A stretch of 64,000 bases of DNA from Streptomyces sp. NRRL S-340 (GCF_000720185.1 NZ_JOIY01000035.1:1-64000); one strand, 5' to 3'; positions 25,274 through 35,220 are shown, numbered from the stretch's first letter. Numbers and translations are program-made. Notes: generated from the sequence alone by a model not told the origin.

Positions 25274-26602
25274 ATGACCCACCCGCACGCCCGCCGGCGC
25301 CCGCACTCCTTCCTCCAGGAGGTCAAGGACGCCGTCACCCCGCGGGCCACGCTGCTCGTCATCGGCGTGGTGGCGCTGCAGCTGCTGTTCATCGCCTCCT
25401 ACGTGGGCGCGCTGCACCACCCGGAACCCAAGGACGTGCCCTTCGCCGTCGCGGCACCCCCGGCAGCGGCCGGGCAGACGGTGGCCAGGCTGCGGCGGCT
25501 GCCCGGCTCGCCCCTGGACCCGCACGCGGTGGCGGACGAGGCGGCGGCCCGCCGGCAGATCCTGGACCGGGACGCCGACGGCGCCCTGGTCGTCTCCCCG
25601 GCCGGCACCGCCGACACCCTCCTGGTCGCCTCCGGCGGCGGCACCATCCTCGCCACCTCCCTGGAACGGATCGTCGGCTCCGCGGAGCAGAGCCGGCAGC
25701 GGACCGTGCGGACGGTGGACGTGGCCCCGGCCTCCGCCGGCGACTTCAACGGCCTGTCGTCCTTCTACCTGGTCGTGGGCTGGTCCGTCGGCGGCTACCT
25801 GTGCGCCTCGGTCCTCGCCATCAGCGCGGGAGCCCGGCCCGCCGACCCGCGGCGCGCGGCGATCCGGCTGGGCGCCATGGCGCTCGTCGCAGCCGTCGGC
25901 GGGCTCGGCGGCGCGGTCGTCGTGGGACCGGTCCTGGGCGCGCTGCCGGGCGGCGTCACGGCGCTGTGGGGGCTCGGGGCGCTGGTGACCTTCGCCGTGG
26001 GCGCCGCCACCCTCGCCCTCCAGGGGATCTTCGGAGTCATCGGCATCGGCCTGGCGATCCTGCTGGTGGTGATCGCGGGCAACCCGAGCGCGGGCGGCGC
26101 CTTCCCGCTGCCGCTGCTGCCGCCGTTCTGGAAGGCGATCGGGCCCGCTCTGCCGCCGGGCGCGGGAACCTGGTCGGCCCGCTCGATCGCGTACTTCCAC
26201 GGCAACGCCCTGACGTCCGCGCTGCTGGTACTGGCGGCGTGGGCGGCCGCCGGGGTGGTGATCACCCTGCTGGCCTCCGGGCAGCGGCGCAGGCGCGCGG
26301 GCGGGGCGGAGGGTGCTGGAGACGCCGCGGACCGTGCCGTGGGAACGGAGTGGAAGGACGGCCCGCACACGGCGGACGCCGGGACGGCCGGGCACGGCAC
26401 CACCGCGCAGACGGGCACGCACGGCACCGCCGCGCAGGCGGACGGCGCCGCCCGCACCGCGCCCGTGCCACCCCCCGACGACACCTTCACCGACCCGGGC
26501 CCCGGCACCTCCACCGGCCCGGACCCCGGCACCGGTCCCGGCCTGGGTCCGGACCCCGGCCCTGGCCCCGATCCGGGAACGAACCCCGGCACCCGCACCT
26601 GA
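25274..26602 (+). CDS. Multi-pass membrane protein, YhgE/DUF3533-like
   Basis: A 442-residue membrane protein: one N-terminal helix (about 28-48), a 130-residue extracellular domain, then about five closely spaced helices between 165 and 345. This is the layout of YhgE/Pip and DUF3533 proteins related to ABC-2 permeases; the role is unknown. The last 90 residues are hydrophilic Gly/Thr/Pro/Asp repeats such as PDPGTGPGLGPDPG, probably disordered. The ATG at 25274 follows GTGAGGAC. It is divergent from dnaE2, so the LexA box region is shared. Confidence 0.78.
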   Translation: MTHPHARRRPHSFLQEVKDAVTPRATLLVIGVVALQLLFIASYVGALHHPEPKDVPFAVAAPPAAAGQTVARLRRLPGSPLDPHAVADEAAARRQILDRDADGALVVSPAGTADTLLVASGGGTILATSLERIVGSAEQSRQRTVRTVDVAPASAGDFNGLSSFYLVVGWSVGGYLCASVLAISAGARPADPRRAAIRLGAMALVAAVGGLGGAVVVGPVLGALPGGVTALWGLGALVTFAVGAATLALQGIFGVIGIGLAILLVVIAGNPSAGGAFPLPLLPPFWKAIGPALPPGAGTWSARSIAYFHGNALTSALLVLAAWAAAGVVITLLASGQRRRRAGGAEGAGDAADRAVGTEWKDGPHTADAGTAGHGTTAQTGTHGTAAQADGAARTAPVPPPDDTFTDPGPGTSTGPDPGTGPGLGPDPGPGPDPGTNPGTRT

Positions 26603-26636
26603 GAGCCCCGCCCTCGCGCGGGCGAGGACGGGGCTC
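26603..26636. terminator. Bidirectional terminator between the membrane protein and sprD genes
   Basis: GAGCCCCGCCCTCGC (26603-26617) pairs with GCGAGGACGGGGCTC (26622-26636) with one mismatch around a 4-base loop. It begins directly after the membrane protein stop and is 60 bp past the sprD stop on the other strand. Confidence 0.85.
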
Positions 26637-26695
26637 CCACCGGTCCCGCGGGGATGCCGGGGACCGGTCCCGTGGGGGCCGCGGGGCCGGCCGGT

Positions 26696-27778
26696 CTAGC
26701 CGATCGTGGTGCCGGTCGCCGACAGCGCCTCGGTGACCGGCTGGAAGAACGTCTCGCCGCCGGAGGTGCAGTCGCCGCTGCCGCCGGAGGTCAGACCGAG
26801 CGCGGTGCCGCCGTCGAACAGCGGGCCGCCGCTGTCGCCGGGCTCGGCGCACACATCGGTCCGGATGAGTCCTTCGACCGTGCCCTCGGAGTAGTTCACG
26901 GTGGCGTTCAGACCGGTGACCGTGCCGGTGTGCACGTGGGTCGTCGAGCCGCTGCGGGTCACCTTCTCGCCGACGGTCGCCTCGCCCGCCCCGGTGATCG
27001 GCTGCGTGGATCCGTCGTAGAGATCGACCGCGCTCGGGTGGTCGACGGACGCGGTGTACTTCACCAGGCCGAAGTCGTCCCCGGGGAAACTGGAGCGCTC
27101 GTTGCTGCCGATCACGGTGCCGTCGGCGTCCGACCAGGTGGAGACGGCCTCGGTGCAGTGGCCCGCGGTCAGGAAGTACGGCTGTCCGTCCCTGACCACG
27201 TTGAAGCCGAGCGAGCAGCGCCCGCCCGAGCCGGTGATGGCGTCACCGCCCGCGATGAAGGGCCTGAACTCCCCCTTAGAGCGCCTGAGTTCGGCCTTGT
27301 CTCCCAGACCCCGGACGACCTCGGAGAGCCTGGTCCACGCGGCTGCGGAGACCGTTCTGTCGGCGGTGACCACGACCTTGTCGGTGACCGGGTCGGTCGC
27401 CCACGAGGTCCCGGGTATGGTCGCGTCCTTCGCGAGCCGGCCACGGGCGCCGTCCAGTTCGGCGAGGGTGTTCTCGACGACTCTGGCCCGCGCCCCCGCC
27501 CGCTCGACCGTCCGCGCGGCGGCCCGGTCGAGCACGTTGACCACGAGGTGGCCCGACCCTGCGTCGTAGTACGCGCCGGCCGTGCTGCCGGTGCCGAGGT
27601 CCCCGAGCAGGGCCGAGGCGAGTTTTCCGGCCGCCGGGGCGGACAGCGTGCGGACCGTGGGGGCCGAGCCGGGCTCGTCGGCGTTCGCACTCTGGAAAGT
27701 GACTCCCGTGGCGACGAGTGCGGCGACGCCCGCGGCCGCCACGGTCGTCCGGCGCCGGGGTGTGCGTCGGTGCTTCAA
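26696..27778 (-). CDS. sprD: Streptogrisin D-like secreted serine protease
   Basis: A 360-residue preproprotease of the S1 chymotrypsin-like family. A signal peptide (about 1-33) and a propeptide (34-174) of the alpha-lytic type precede the mature enzyme starting IAGGDAITG at 175. The triad is His207 in TAGHC, Asp235 in PGDDFG and Ser316 in GDSGGP. The mature part matches my memory of S. griseus SGPD. The start codon is TTG at 27778, with AGGAGG seven bases upstream. The neighbour sprB is a paralogue in the same direction, but a terminator separates them. Confidence 0.95.
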   Translation of the reverse strand: MKHRRTPRRRTTVAAAGVAALVATGVTFQSANADEPGSAPTVRTLSAPAAGKLASALLGDLGTGSTAGAYYDAGSGHLVVNVLDRAAARTVERAGARARVVENTLAELDGARGRLAKDATIPGTSWATDPVTDKVVVTADRTVSAAAWTRLSEVVRGLGDKAELRRSKGEFRPFIAGGDAITGSGGRCSLGFNVVRDGQPYFLTAGHCTEAVSTWSDADGTVIGSNERSSFPGDDFGLVKYTASVDHPSAVDLYDGSTQPITGAGEATVGEKVTRSGSTTHVHTGTVTGLNATVNYSEGTVEGLIRTDVCAEPGDSGGPLFDGGTALGLTSGGSGDCTSGGETFFQPVTEALSATGTTIG

Positions 27779-28115
27779 CTGACGTCCTCCTGTGGGGGGA
27801 ACGGCCCAGGAGGTTGTGGGGACCTCGCAGGGCCGAAGGATGGAGGTCCCCTGCTCGAGCGGAGCCGAGAGCCGAAGGGGAACCGGCGCCTACTATTCCG
27901 AGGCCCGTGGGGAGCACACAAGGTCGAGTTCTGGACGCGCGTACGTCAACGGGTGTGCGCCCCCCGCCGTTTGGGCGCCCGAGGCCGCATCACCCCCGTT
28001 CGCTCAGCAAATACTACGAGCGGGTGATCCGTCTGCGCCCCGTGAGGTCTACTCCTGTCCGGTTTTCGACCCCCTGGCCGGGCTGGGGAGTTGTCACCCC
28101 GCCCCGCGCAAGAAC
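27779..28115. other. Upstream region of sprD, no gene
   Basis: It contains a perfect 9-bp inverted repeat with a 16-base spacer, GGGGACCTC (27818-27826) and GAGGTCCCC (27843-27851), 40 bp before the sprD start. This probably forms a stem in the leader RNA or an operator. Further upstream is unremarkable DNA with relatively AT-rich patches near 27893 and 28005. Confidence 0.5.
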
Positions 28116-28148
28116 GAGCCCCCGCACACGGGTCGTGTGCGGGGGCTC
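28116..28148 (-). terminator. Terminator of sprB
   Basis: GAGCCCCCGCACAC (28116-28129) pairs perfectly with GTGTGCGGGGGCTC (28135-28148) around GGGTC, 51 bp past the sprB stop. Confidence 0.92.
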
Positions 28149-28199
28149 GCTCACCGCCGGACGCGGCCGGACCGGGACCGCGCCGGAGGAGGGGCCGGG

Positions 28200-29102
28200 T
28201 CAGTAGACGTGGACCCCGTACGCGCTCAGGGCCTCGGTGACCGGCTGGAAGAACGTCGTGCCGCCGGAGGTGCAGTCGCCGCTGCCGCCGGAGGTCAGGC
28301 CGTAGGCCGTGCTGCCGCCGTACAGCGGACCGCCGGAGTCGCCGGGCTCGGCGCAGACGGTGGTCTGGATCAGGCCGGAGACGATGTCACCGCTGCCGTA
28401 GTTGACCGTCGCGTTGAGGGCGGTGACGCGGCCGCTGTGCGTGCCGGTCGTGGAGCCGCGGCGGTAGACGGTCGTGCCCACGGAGGGCGTCGCGGCGCTG
28501 GTGATGTCCTGGCTGCCCACGGCACCCGACTTGGTCACCGAGCTGTTGGTGTAGCGCACGATGCCGTAGTCGTTGCCGGGGAAGGAGGAGCCGGCGGTGG
28601 TGCCGAGCGTGGTGCTGTGCGAGGAGTTCGACCACCAGGTGCCCGCGCCGTCGGTGCAGTGACCGGCGGTCAGGAAGTAGTAGTTGCCGCTGGAGTCCTG
28701 GACGTTGAAGCCCAGCGAGCAGCGCCAGCTGCTCGCGTAGATGGCGTCGCCGCCGGAGATCAGCTTGTTGAACCTGCCCGGGGTGTGCTTGATCGTCAGG
28801 GCCCCGGAGTCGGTCCCGGCCTGCTGTTTGATCCTGTTGATGTCGGCCTGCGAGACCGTGCTGTCCACGGTGACGACGACCCGGTTGGTCTTGCTGTCGA
28901 CGGCCCACGCGGTGCCCGGGACGTCCGCCTTGAGCACCGAGTCGCTCGCCTTGGTGAGCTGGGCGGCGCTGAAGGTGTTGGTGTCGGCCGCGTGCGCGCT
29001 GGGGACCGCGAACGCGGCGGTGGCCACGAGCCCGGCGGCGAGGGCGACCAGCCGGGTCTGTCTCGTGATGGCGGTGCGGGGGGAAGTGCGCTTGATCCTC
29101 AC
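28200..29102 (-). CDS. sprB: Streptogrisin B-like secreted serine protease
   Basis: A 300-residue S1 preproprotease. A signal peptide (about 1-38), a short propeptide (39-114) and the mature enzyme from [11 protein letters not shown] at 115. The triad is His148 in TAGHC, Asp178 in PGNDYG and Ser256 in GDSGGP. The mature region closely matches my memory of S. griseus protease B, including WWSNS and ending [13 protein letters not shown]. The start is GTG at 29102 with GGAGG upstream; a longer frame exists but lacks a binding site. These proteases are typically expressed during late growth; no regulatory site is evident here. Confidence 0.96.
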   Translation of the reverse strand: MRIKRTSPRTAITRQTRLVALAAGLVATAAFAVPSAHAADTNTFSAAQLTKASDSVLKADVPGTAWAVDSKTNRVVVTVDSTVSQADINRIKQQAGTDSGALTIKHTPGRFNKLISGGDAIYASSWRCSLGFNVQDSSGNYYFLTAGHCTDGAGTWWSNSSHSTTLGTTAGSSFPGNDYGIVRYTNSSVTKSGAVGSQDITSAATPSVGTTVYRRGSTTGTHSGRVTALNATVNYGSGDIVSGLIQTTVCAEPGDSGGPLYGGSTAYGLTSGGSGDCTSGGTTFFQPVTEALSAYGVHVY

Positions 29103-29351
29103 TTTTCGTTCCTCCACAAAGGAAGTCGGGGGCCCGCGTGGGGTCGGGGCCCGTGAGGCGCAGAGCCAGGGGGGAGTCCGGGTTCCAGACACGTTGTGCC
29201 CCTGACAAGCGCTGTGGGGGAGTATTCGGCCGAACGGCCGGTCGGCGCAAGAGTGCCTTTCGGCCGTGCGACTGTGTTCGGTTCGAGTGGACCGTGTGCG
29301 GTCCGGGTGGTTTGACGGTGGCTCAGGGGGCGGCGGCCGGGCGCCGGGGGC

Positions 29352-30131
29352 TCAGCGCAGGGTGCGCTCCCCCGCGGGTATCGCGAGGTCCAGGGTGTTG
29401 CCCGGCGGCGGGAACGGGCAGATGAAGTGGTCGGCGAACGCGCACGGCGGCAGCACGGCGCGGTTGAAGTCGACCGTGGTGCGGCCCTCGGTGTCCGGAG
29501 CCTCGGGGTGCAGGAAACGGAAGCGGAAGCTGCTGTCCCCGCTGGTGGTGTCGGCGAACACCGCCCACAGGCCGCCGTCCGGCTGCCGGGCCGCCTGGAG
29601 TGTCAGGTCCCGGCCCTGGAGCGTGAACGCCAGTTCCCCGGCGAGAGCCAGACCGCGCTCGCGTCCGTCCGCGTTCGGCACGCGCACGGTGCGGCTTGCC
29701 CCGTACGGGGTGAAGCGCCCCGGCACCGACCAGCGCGGGTCGTACGCGCCGGCCGCGATACCACGGAACGCCCGGCGGCCCGCGGACGCCGGGTCGAAGT
29801 CCCGTACGCCCCAGGCCCCTTCGCGTTCCAGCACGACGAGCCGGCGCTCGCCCAGCGCGACCCGCGCGTCCGCCGCCGACGCCGTATCGGCGCCGAGCCG
29901 CACCCGGCCGGCGAAGGGCCGGCCGTCGACGGTCAGTCCGTCCGCCTCGGCGGCGGTGAGCACGACCGCGTCGCCGTCGGCCGCCCACCTCCCGGGAACG
30001 CCCGGCAGCAGACCCTCCGGGTGGTCCTCGAGCCAGTGGGTGCCGGTCAGCGCGAGCGGCCCGTAGGGTGCCGACACCGTCGCGGTGCGGTCCTCGTGCC
30101 ACTGCTTCCACCGGTCGGATGCGTCCGTCAT
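29352..30131 (-). CDS. DUF1684 protein
   Basis: A 259-residue cytoplasmic protein of the DUF1684 family. The N-terminus reads WKQWHEDRTATVSAPYGPLALTG, and the conserved C-terminal part includes VDFNRAVLPPCAFADHFICPFPPPGN, with Cys, His and Asp suggestive of an active or metal site. Function is unknown. AAGGG precedes the ATG. It is not obviously linked to the streptogrisin genes, and 358 bp separate it from the monooxygenase gene upstream. Confidence 0.88.
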   Translation of the reverse strand: MTDASDRWKQWHEDRTATVSAPYGPLALTGTHWLEDHPEGLLPGVPGRWAADGDAVVLTAAEADGLTVDGRPFAGRVRLGADTASAADARVALGERRLVVLEREGAWGVRDFDPASAGRRAFRGIAAGAYDPRWSVPGRFTPYGASRTVRVPNADGRERGLALAGELAFTLQGRDLTLQAARQPDGGLWAVFADTTSGDSSFRFRFLHPEAPDTEGRTTVDFNRAVLPPCAFADHFICPFPPPGNTLDLAIPAGERTLR

Positions 30132-30489
30132 GTGATCAACCCTTCCATGTGCGGCCGTGCGGCCAAACCGAGGGGGCGCGGCGTGGCGCCCCGGAGCGGA
30201 TACGGGAGAACGAAGCCGGCGCCGGCGTCCTGGCGTACGGACGCGGGGGCATGGGGCGCCGGGGGGATCTGGGGGTGCGGGCAGCAGGGGCCCCAGGGGG
30301 CGGTGGTCAAACCTTGGACGGGCGCGACGGCCGTCGCGGGAAAGGGGCCGCGGCCCCGGCGCCCGGCCGAATCCCCCGCCCGGATGACGACCGGATGGCC
30401 CCGGGACGGACGCGGCCGGCCGGCCGCCGCCGGGCAAGGGGAGGCGGGGTGCCGACGGCCCCGCGGTGCGCAAGCCGGCGACGAGGCGG
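30132..30489. other. 358-bp GC-rich gap without a gene
   Basis: Every frame gives Pro/Gly/Arg-rich translations without a ribosome binding site. It holds G- and C-runs such as GGGGGGATCTGGGGG around 30262. The DUF1684 promoter should lie at its low-coordinate end. Confidence 0.45.
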
Positions 30490-31527
30490 TCACGCCGCAC
30501 CTCCCGCCCCGGCCCGCCGTCCGGCGCCGCGCCCGGCGGACCGGCCGGGGCGACCGCCGGCGGGCCGGGTCAGACCCAGGTGCTCGCGCAGCGTGGTGCC
30601 CGGGTAGAAGGTGCGGAACAGCCCGCGGTGCTGAAGCAGCGTCACGGTGCCGTTGACCAGCCGCTCCAGGTCGCGGCGCGGGTCGGACGGCACGAGGTGG
30701 AAGCCGTCGACGGCGCCCTCGCGGTGCCAGGAGGCGATCAGTTCGGCGAGGTCGACGGGGCCGCCACGGTACAGCGGGCCCCGGGCGGTCCGCCGGACGC
30801 CTCCCCCGCGCCCGGGTCCCCGGCCGTGCCCTGAGCGGGGGAACTCCCAGGCCCGTTCCGCCGCGTACTCGCCGTCGCCGAGGTCGACGGCGAGGTCCGC
30901 CAGGACCCGCAGGGTGCCGGGGTCGCGGCCGCACCGGGCGGCCTCCTCGTGCAGCCGGTCCCGTACGGCCGCGGCCTGCTCCGGGTGCGTCGCGCTCACC
31001 AGCACCACGTCGGCGTGGCGTGCGGCCGTGCCGCGCGCGGCGTCCTCGGTGGCGGCGGCCACCCGGACGGGGTGCCCCTGCGGGGACCGTGGCGCGGCCG
31101 GGGAACCGCGCTCCGGACGGCCCCCCAGGCACGCGGCCCCGTCAGCGGCCCCGTCGATGCTCCCGTCCGCGGCCGGGCCGGCCGGGGCCGTGATCCGCCA
31201 CCCGGCCCGGCCCTGGCTGACCCGGTCGAGGGCCGCCACGGCGGCGGGGACGGCGCGCGGTCCGGTGTGCGTGCTCGGGACGGCGGGCACCAGGCCCACG
31301 CGGCGGGTGGCGGCCGCCACCCGGGACAGCACGGCGAACGCGTCCGGGCCGGGGCGCGCCAGGCCGTCGTCGAGCGTCACGAAGTCCAGGCCTCCGCTCT
31401 CGGCGAGTCGCGCGGACTCCACGAAGGGCTCCGCGCCCGGCTCCTCGCGGGACGCGGCGTCGTGCGCCGGCTGCCGGTCGAGTGCGGCGGCCAGGTACAG
31501 CCTCGGGCCGGGCGGCGGTGCGGTCAT
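30490..31527 (-). CDS. LLM class flavin-dependent monooxygenase, SnaA/DszA-like, short
   Basis: A 345-residue luciferase-like protein. The N-terminal strand RLYLAAAL, VTLDDGL, RVSQGRAGWRIT and the C-terminal GLFRTFYPGTTLREHLGL belong to the nitrilotriacetate/DszA/SnaA family, which uses FMNH2 to cleave C-N or C-S bonds. Members are usually about 430-450 residues; here the middle is shortened and an Ala/Gly/Arg-rich segment (about 118-145) replaces it, so activity is not certain. It is the last gene of a minus-strand set with an ABC ATPase, an FAD protein and a permease. This context suggests oxidation of an imported sulfur compound. Confidence 0.75.
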   Translation of the reverse strand: MTAPPPGPRLYLAAALDRQPAHDAASREEPGAEPFVESARLAESGGLDFVTLDDGLARPGPDAFAVLSRVAAATRRVGLVPAVPSTHTGPRAVPAAVAALDRVSQGRAGWRITAPAGPAADGSIDGAADGAACLGGRPERGSPAAPRSPQGHPVRVAAATEDAARGTAARHADVVLVSATHPEQAAAVRDRLHEEAARCGRDPGTLRVLADLAVDLGDGEYAAERAWEFPRSGHGRGPGRGGGVRRTARGPLYRGGPVDLAELIASWHREGAVDGFHLVPSDPRRDLERLVNGTVTLLQHRGLFRTFYPGTTLREHLGLTRPAGGRPGRSAGRGAGRRAGAGGAA

Positions 31528-31600
31528 CGCGCGGACTCCTCTGCGTCACGGGCCGGGCGGGGGAAGGCCGGCGGCGGTCGCCGTCCCGGCGGGGCGCCGG

Positions 31601-32362
31601 TCACAGGACCTTGGAGAGGAAGGCGCGGGTCCGTTCGTGCCGCGGCCGGTCGAGCACCTCGCCCGGCGGCCCCTGCTCGACGATCCGGCCGGCGTCCATG
31701 AACACCACCGTGTCGGCGACCTCCCGCGCGAAGGCGATCTCGTGGGTCACGACGATCATGGTCGTGCCCTGCCGGGCCAGGTCCTTGATGACGTCGAGGA
31801 CTTCGCCGACCAGTTCCGGGTCGAGCGCCGAGGTGGGTTCGTCGAAGAGCAGCAGGCGGGGCTCCAGGGCGAGCGCGCGGGCGATGGCGACCCGCTGCTG
31901 CTGGCCGCCGGAGAGCCGGCCCGGGTACTCGTCGGCCTTCTCGGCGAGACCGACCCGTTCCAGCAGCAGCCGCGCGGACTCCACGGCCTTCACGCGGGGC
32001 CGCTTCAGCGCGGCGACGGGCGCCTCGACGAGGTTCTCCAGCACGGTCAGGTGCGGGAAGAGGCGGAAGTCCTGGAAGACGAAGCCGATCCGGGTGCGCT
32101 GTGCGCGGACTTCGCGCTCGGGCAGCTCGCGCAGGGTGTCGCCGGAACGGCGGTAGCCGACGAGGTTGCCGTCCACGCTGACCGCGCCCCGGTCCACCTT
32201 CTCCAGGTGGTTGACGGTGCGCAGCAGCGTCGACTTGCCCGAGCCGGACGGGCCGAGGATCACGGTGACCTGGCCGGTGTTCACCTGGAGGTCGATGCCC
32301 TTGAGGACCTCCTGTGAACCGAAGCTCTTGTGGACGGACCTGATGTCGACCATGACGCTCAT
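31601..32362 (-). CDS. Amino-acid-type ABC transporter ATP-binding protein
   Basis: A 253-residue ATPase of the GlnQ/HisP family. Walker A GPSGSGKST is at 37-45, the Q-loop FVFQDF at 95-100, the signature LSGGQQQR at 150-157 and Walker B LLFDEP at 171-176. It powers import of a polar amino acid or similar compound with the permease encoded at 34354 and the binding protein at 35779. Start 32362 (MSV) or 32353 (MVD) cannot be distinguished. The gap to the FAD protein gene is 120 bp, so it may have its own promoter. Confidence 0.94.
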   Translation of the reverse strand: MSVMVDIRSVHKSFGSQEVLKGIDLQVNTGQVTVILGPSGSGKSTLLRTVNHLEKVDRGAVSVDGNLVGYRRSGDTLRELPEREVRAQRTRIGFVFQDFRLFPHLTVLENLVEAPVAALKRPRVKAVESARLLLERVGLAEKADEYPGRLSGGQQQRVAIARALALEPRLLLFDEPTSALDPELVGEVLDVIKDLARQGTTMIVVTHEIAFAREVADTVVFMDAGRIVEQGPPGEVLDRPRHERTRAFLSKVL

Positions 32363-32482
32363 GGTGGGGTTCCTTCGGTGCGGTGGGGCGGGAAGAGGAC
32401 GCGCGGGGCGGGCCGTTGCCGTGGCTCACCCGGTGGCGTGCGGGGCGGCTGTGCTCCCCGGTGGTCTGCGGGACGGCCGGGC

Positions 32483-34357
32483 TCACCCGGCGGCGTGCGG
32501 GACCGGCACCGGAGCGGGGACGGAGGCCTCCGCCCGTGCCGGAACGGGAGCCGCCGCCGGAGCCGGTGCGGCAGCCTCCGCCGGGACCGGGGCGGAAGCC
32601 GCCGCGGGTCCCGGCTCAGGAGCCGTCCCGCTCAGGAAGCCCAGCACCGCGCGAGCGGTCGCGTCGTTCTGCCGGAACGCCGGGCCGCCGGTGCGCGGCC
32701 GGGTGAAGGCGCCTGGCGTACGGCCGTCGGTGAACGGGCCGAGCGCGAAGCGCCGGGGGTGCGGGCGGCCGTCGCGGTCCAGGATCCTGCCGTCGGCGCG
32801 GTCGACCCGCAGCAGCCCGTCGGGGGTCTCGGCGGCTCCCTCGGCGTGCAGGGCGCGCAGCAGCGGGTCGCGGGTGCGCCGGACGGTGGGTTCGGGCAGC
32901 CGCGCCTCCACCAGCGCCCGTGCCTCGACCGCCGCGCCGGGCACGGTCGGGCTCGACGCCCGGAACACCCCGCCCTCGGCGGTGACGGTCATGTCGGCGC
33001 CCACGAACCGCAGGACGCCCGCCCGGGACAGGGCGAGCATCTGCCGCAGCCGGGGTCCGGGCGGCCCGGAGGCGAGGGAGCTGAAGAAGCCGTGCCACCA
33101 GGGTCCGGTGTCGCCGAGCCGCACCAACTGGCCGTAGACGGACAGCAGTCCGAGGAAGAGGCCGAGGTCGGCGCTGTGGGCGGGGTCGTGCCGCCGGCGC
33201 AGGTCGGCCTCGATGTGTCCGCGCAGCGCCTCCTGGAAGTCCTCGGGCGTCTCGTGCCGGACGCCGTGCAGCGGGCGGTCGAGGGCGGCGAGGTCGAGCC
33301 GGTCGGCGGGGTCGGGCACGGCGGCGGCGACCAGGGCCCGGCGCCCGGCGGGGTCCGCGGCCGCGTACGCCCGCTCGAAGTCCGCCCAGGCCATGGCGGT
33401 CCGCTCGGGGTGGGCGGCGAACAGCCGGTGGTAGTAGGCGAATCCGAGTTCCTTCTCGGCCAGCGGCCACAGATCGCGCCGGAAGTCGAACCCGCCGGGG
33501 CGGGCCGACAGCTCCCGGATCTCGGCCGGCCCGAGGAAGCGGGGCAGCGGCGGGCGTTCGCCGGTGAGGTCGTAGCCGATCTTCGAGTGGTACGGCACCC
33601 CGCGCCGCGATCCGACGTACAGCACGGGTTCCCGTCCCGACGGCAGGTAGGTGTCCTGCTCGTGGCGGCCGCCGCGGCCCTCGGTGAGCAGCACCATCAG
33701 GTCGACGAAGGCGAGTCCGAAGCCGCGGACGACGACCGGGGCGCCCGCCGGCAGTGCGGACAGGTCGCTGTCTGCGGTGAAGTCCGGTGCCAGGTGGACC
33801 AGGCCGTGTTCGCGGGCGTAGGCGGCCAGGCGGGTCTGCTCGTCGTCGGGTTCGGCGTCCAGGTGGCCGAGGGCGAGCACCACCAGGTCGGCGGGCAGGG
33901 GCCGCGGGCGGCCCTCCAGCCACACCTGCTGGCGGCCCTCGCGCGGCCCGCCGAGCCGGAGCGCGCGCCGCCGGTGGTGGTGGACGGTGACGCCCGGCGG
34001 CAGCGCGGCCACCGCCTCGTCGTGCACCCAGCGCAGGTAGGAGCCCTGGACGCGGCGGTCGGTGAAGGTGCGGCCGGGCAGGGCCGCCCACTCGTGCAGG
34101 GTGGGGCCGGTGCGCACCGGCCCCGCCATGTCGACCGTCTCGTCGGTGAACATGGTGACGTCCTCGGCGTGCGAGTTCATCCACAGCAGCGGTGACTGCG
34201 CGGCGCGCCACACGCGTCCTGCGCCGGGCGGGTACGGGTCGACGAGGTGGATGTCGAGGCCTTGGCCGGCGTACAGCCCGGGGGCGTTGGCGGCGAGGCG
34301 TTCGAGCAGACCGGTCGCCCGCGGTCCAGCTCCGACGATGACGAGCGAGGACCTCAT
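32483..34357 (-). CDS. FAD/NAD(P)-binding protein (PF13454-like)
   Basis: A 624-residue protein. The N-terminus MRSSLVIVGAGPRATGLL carries a dinucleotide-binding GxGxxxTG at 9-16, and a second nucleotide region lies near PLPADLVVLALGHLD; DSDLSALPAGAPVVVRGFGLAFVD follows. The overall layout resembles large FAD-NAD(P)-binding proteins related to N-hydroxylases. The last 40 residues are Pro/Ala repeats. The ATG overlaps the permease stop (ATGA), so the oxidoreductase is tightly tied to import. It might reduce flavin for the monooxygenase or oxidise the imported substrate. No activity is established. Confidence 0.85.
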   Translation of the reverse strand: MRSSLVIVGAGPRATGLLERLAANAPGLYAGQGLDIHLVDPYPPGAGRVWRAAQSPLLWMNSHAEDVTMFTDETVDMAGPVRTGPTLHEWAALPGRTFTDRRVQGSYLRWVHDEAVAALPPGVTVHHHRRRALRLGGPREGRQQVWLEGRPRPLPADLVVLALGHLDAEPDDEQTRLAAYAREHGLVHLAPDFTADSDLSALPAGAPVVVRGFGLAFVDLMVLLTEGRGGRHEQDTYLPSGREPVLYVGSRRGVPYHSKIGYDLTGERPPLPRFLGPAEIRELSARPGGFDFRRDLWPLAEKELGFAYYHRLFAAHPERTAMAWADFERAYAAADPAGRRALVAAAVPDPADRLDLAALDRPLHGVRHETPEDFQEALRGHIEADLRRRHDPAHSADLGLFLGLLSVYGQLVRLGDTGPWWHGFFSSLASGPPGPRLRQMLALSRAGVLRFVGADMTVTAEGGVFRASSPTVPGAAVEARALVEARLPEPTVRRTRDPLLRALHAEGAAETPDGLLRVDRADGRILDRDGRPHPRRFALGPFTDGRTPGAFTRPRTGGPAFRQNDATARAVLGFLSGTAPEPGPAAASAPVPAEAAAPAPAAAPVPARAEASVPAPVPVPHAAG

Positions 34358-35220
34358 CGGGTGCGCTCCGTGCCGCGCGCGTAGTGCTTCTCCACGTAGT
34401 GCTGGCCGATGCTCAGCACCGAGGTGACGACGGTGTACCAGAGGGTGGCGACCATCAGCAGCGGGATGACCTGGTAGGTCTGGTGGTAGACGAGCTGGGC
34501 CGAGTACAGCAGGTCCTGGACGGCGATGACGCTGACGATGGAGGTGCCCTTGAGGGTGCCGATCAGCATGTTCCCGGCGGGCGGCACGATGGAGCGCATC
34601 GCCTGCGGGAGGACGATCCGCCGCAGGCGCCGCCACTGGCTCAGGCCGAGCGCCTGGGCGGCCTCGGTCTGGCCGCGGTCGACGGAGAGGATGCCGCCGC
34701 GGACCACCTCGGCGGCGTAGGCGGCCTCGTGCAGGGTGAGGCCGACGACGGCGACGGTGACCGGCCCGAGCAGGTCGACCGTCCTCACGCCGAGGATGTG
34801 CGGGTACAGCGCCCCGATGTTGAACCACAGCAGCAGCTGCACGAGGATCGGGATCGACCGGAACAGCCAGACGTAGCCCCGGCTGACGGCGCGCAGCACC
34901 GGGTTGCCGGAGAGCCGCAGGACGGCGAGCAGGGTGCCGAGGGCGAAGCCGAGCGCCATGACGACGGCGGTCAGCCACAGGGTGAGCCAGAGTCCGCGCA
35001 GGACCGAGTCGGAGGTGAAGTAGTCGGCGACGACGTCCCATTGGAACGCCTTGTTGCGCACGACGGAGGTCAGGGCGAGTCCGAGCAGGGCGAGGACGGC
35101 GACGGCGGCCGTCCACTGGCCGGGCCGGCGGCGCGGCACGACGCGCAGGGCGTCGGCCGGTCCGGGTGTGCCGGGGCTGCCGGGTTCGGCGGGTGCTGTG
35201 GCGAGGGTGCCGGAAGACAT
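34354..35220 (-). CDS. Amino-acid-type ABC transporter permease
   Basis: A 288-residue membrane protein of the HisM/GlnP family. A Pro/Ala-rich cytoplasmic N-terminus is followed by about five helices from residue 38. RSIPILVQLLLWFNIGALYP and the EAA loop (TEAAQALGLSQWRRLRRIVL) contact the ATPase. It is the first gene of the minus-strand operon and is divergent from the leader peptide and binding-protein gene. A single permease suggests a homodimeric channel. A typical promoter lies at 35319-35349. Confidence 0.95.
   Translation of the reverse strand: MSSGTLATAPAEPGSPGTPGPADALRVVPRRRPGQWTAAVAVLALLGLALTSVVRNKAFQWDVVADYFTSDSVLRGLWLTLWLTAVVMALGFALGTLLAVLRLSGNPVLRAVSRGYVWLFRSIPILVQLLLWFNIGALYPHILGVRTVDLLGPVTVAVVGLTLHEAAYAAEVVRGGILSVDRGQTEAAQALGLSQWRRLRRIVLPQAMRSIVPPAGNMLIGTLKGTSIVSVIAVQDLLYSAQLVYHQTYQVIPLLMVATLWYTVVTSVLSIGQHYVEKHYARGTERTR

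Noticed and set aside
30132-30489. Possible missing gene between the DUF1684 and monooxygenase genes
   Set aside because: No frame shows start signals or a protein-like sequence; the translations are low-complexity.
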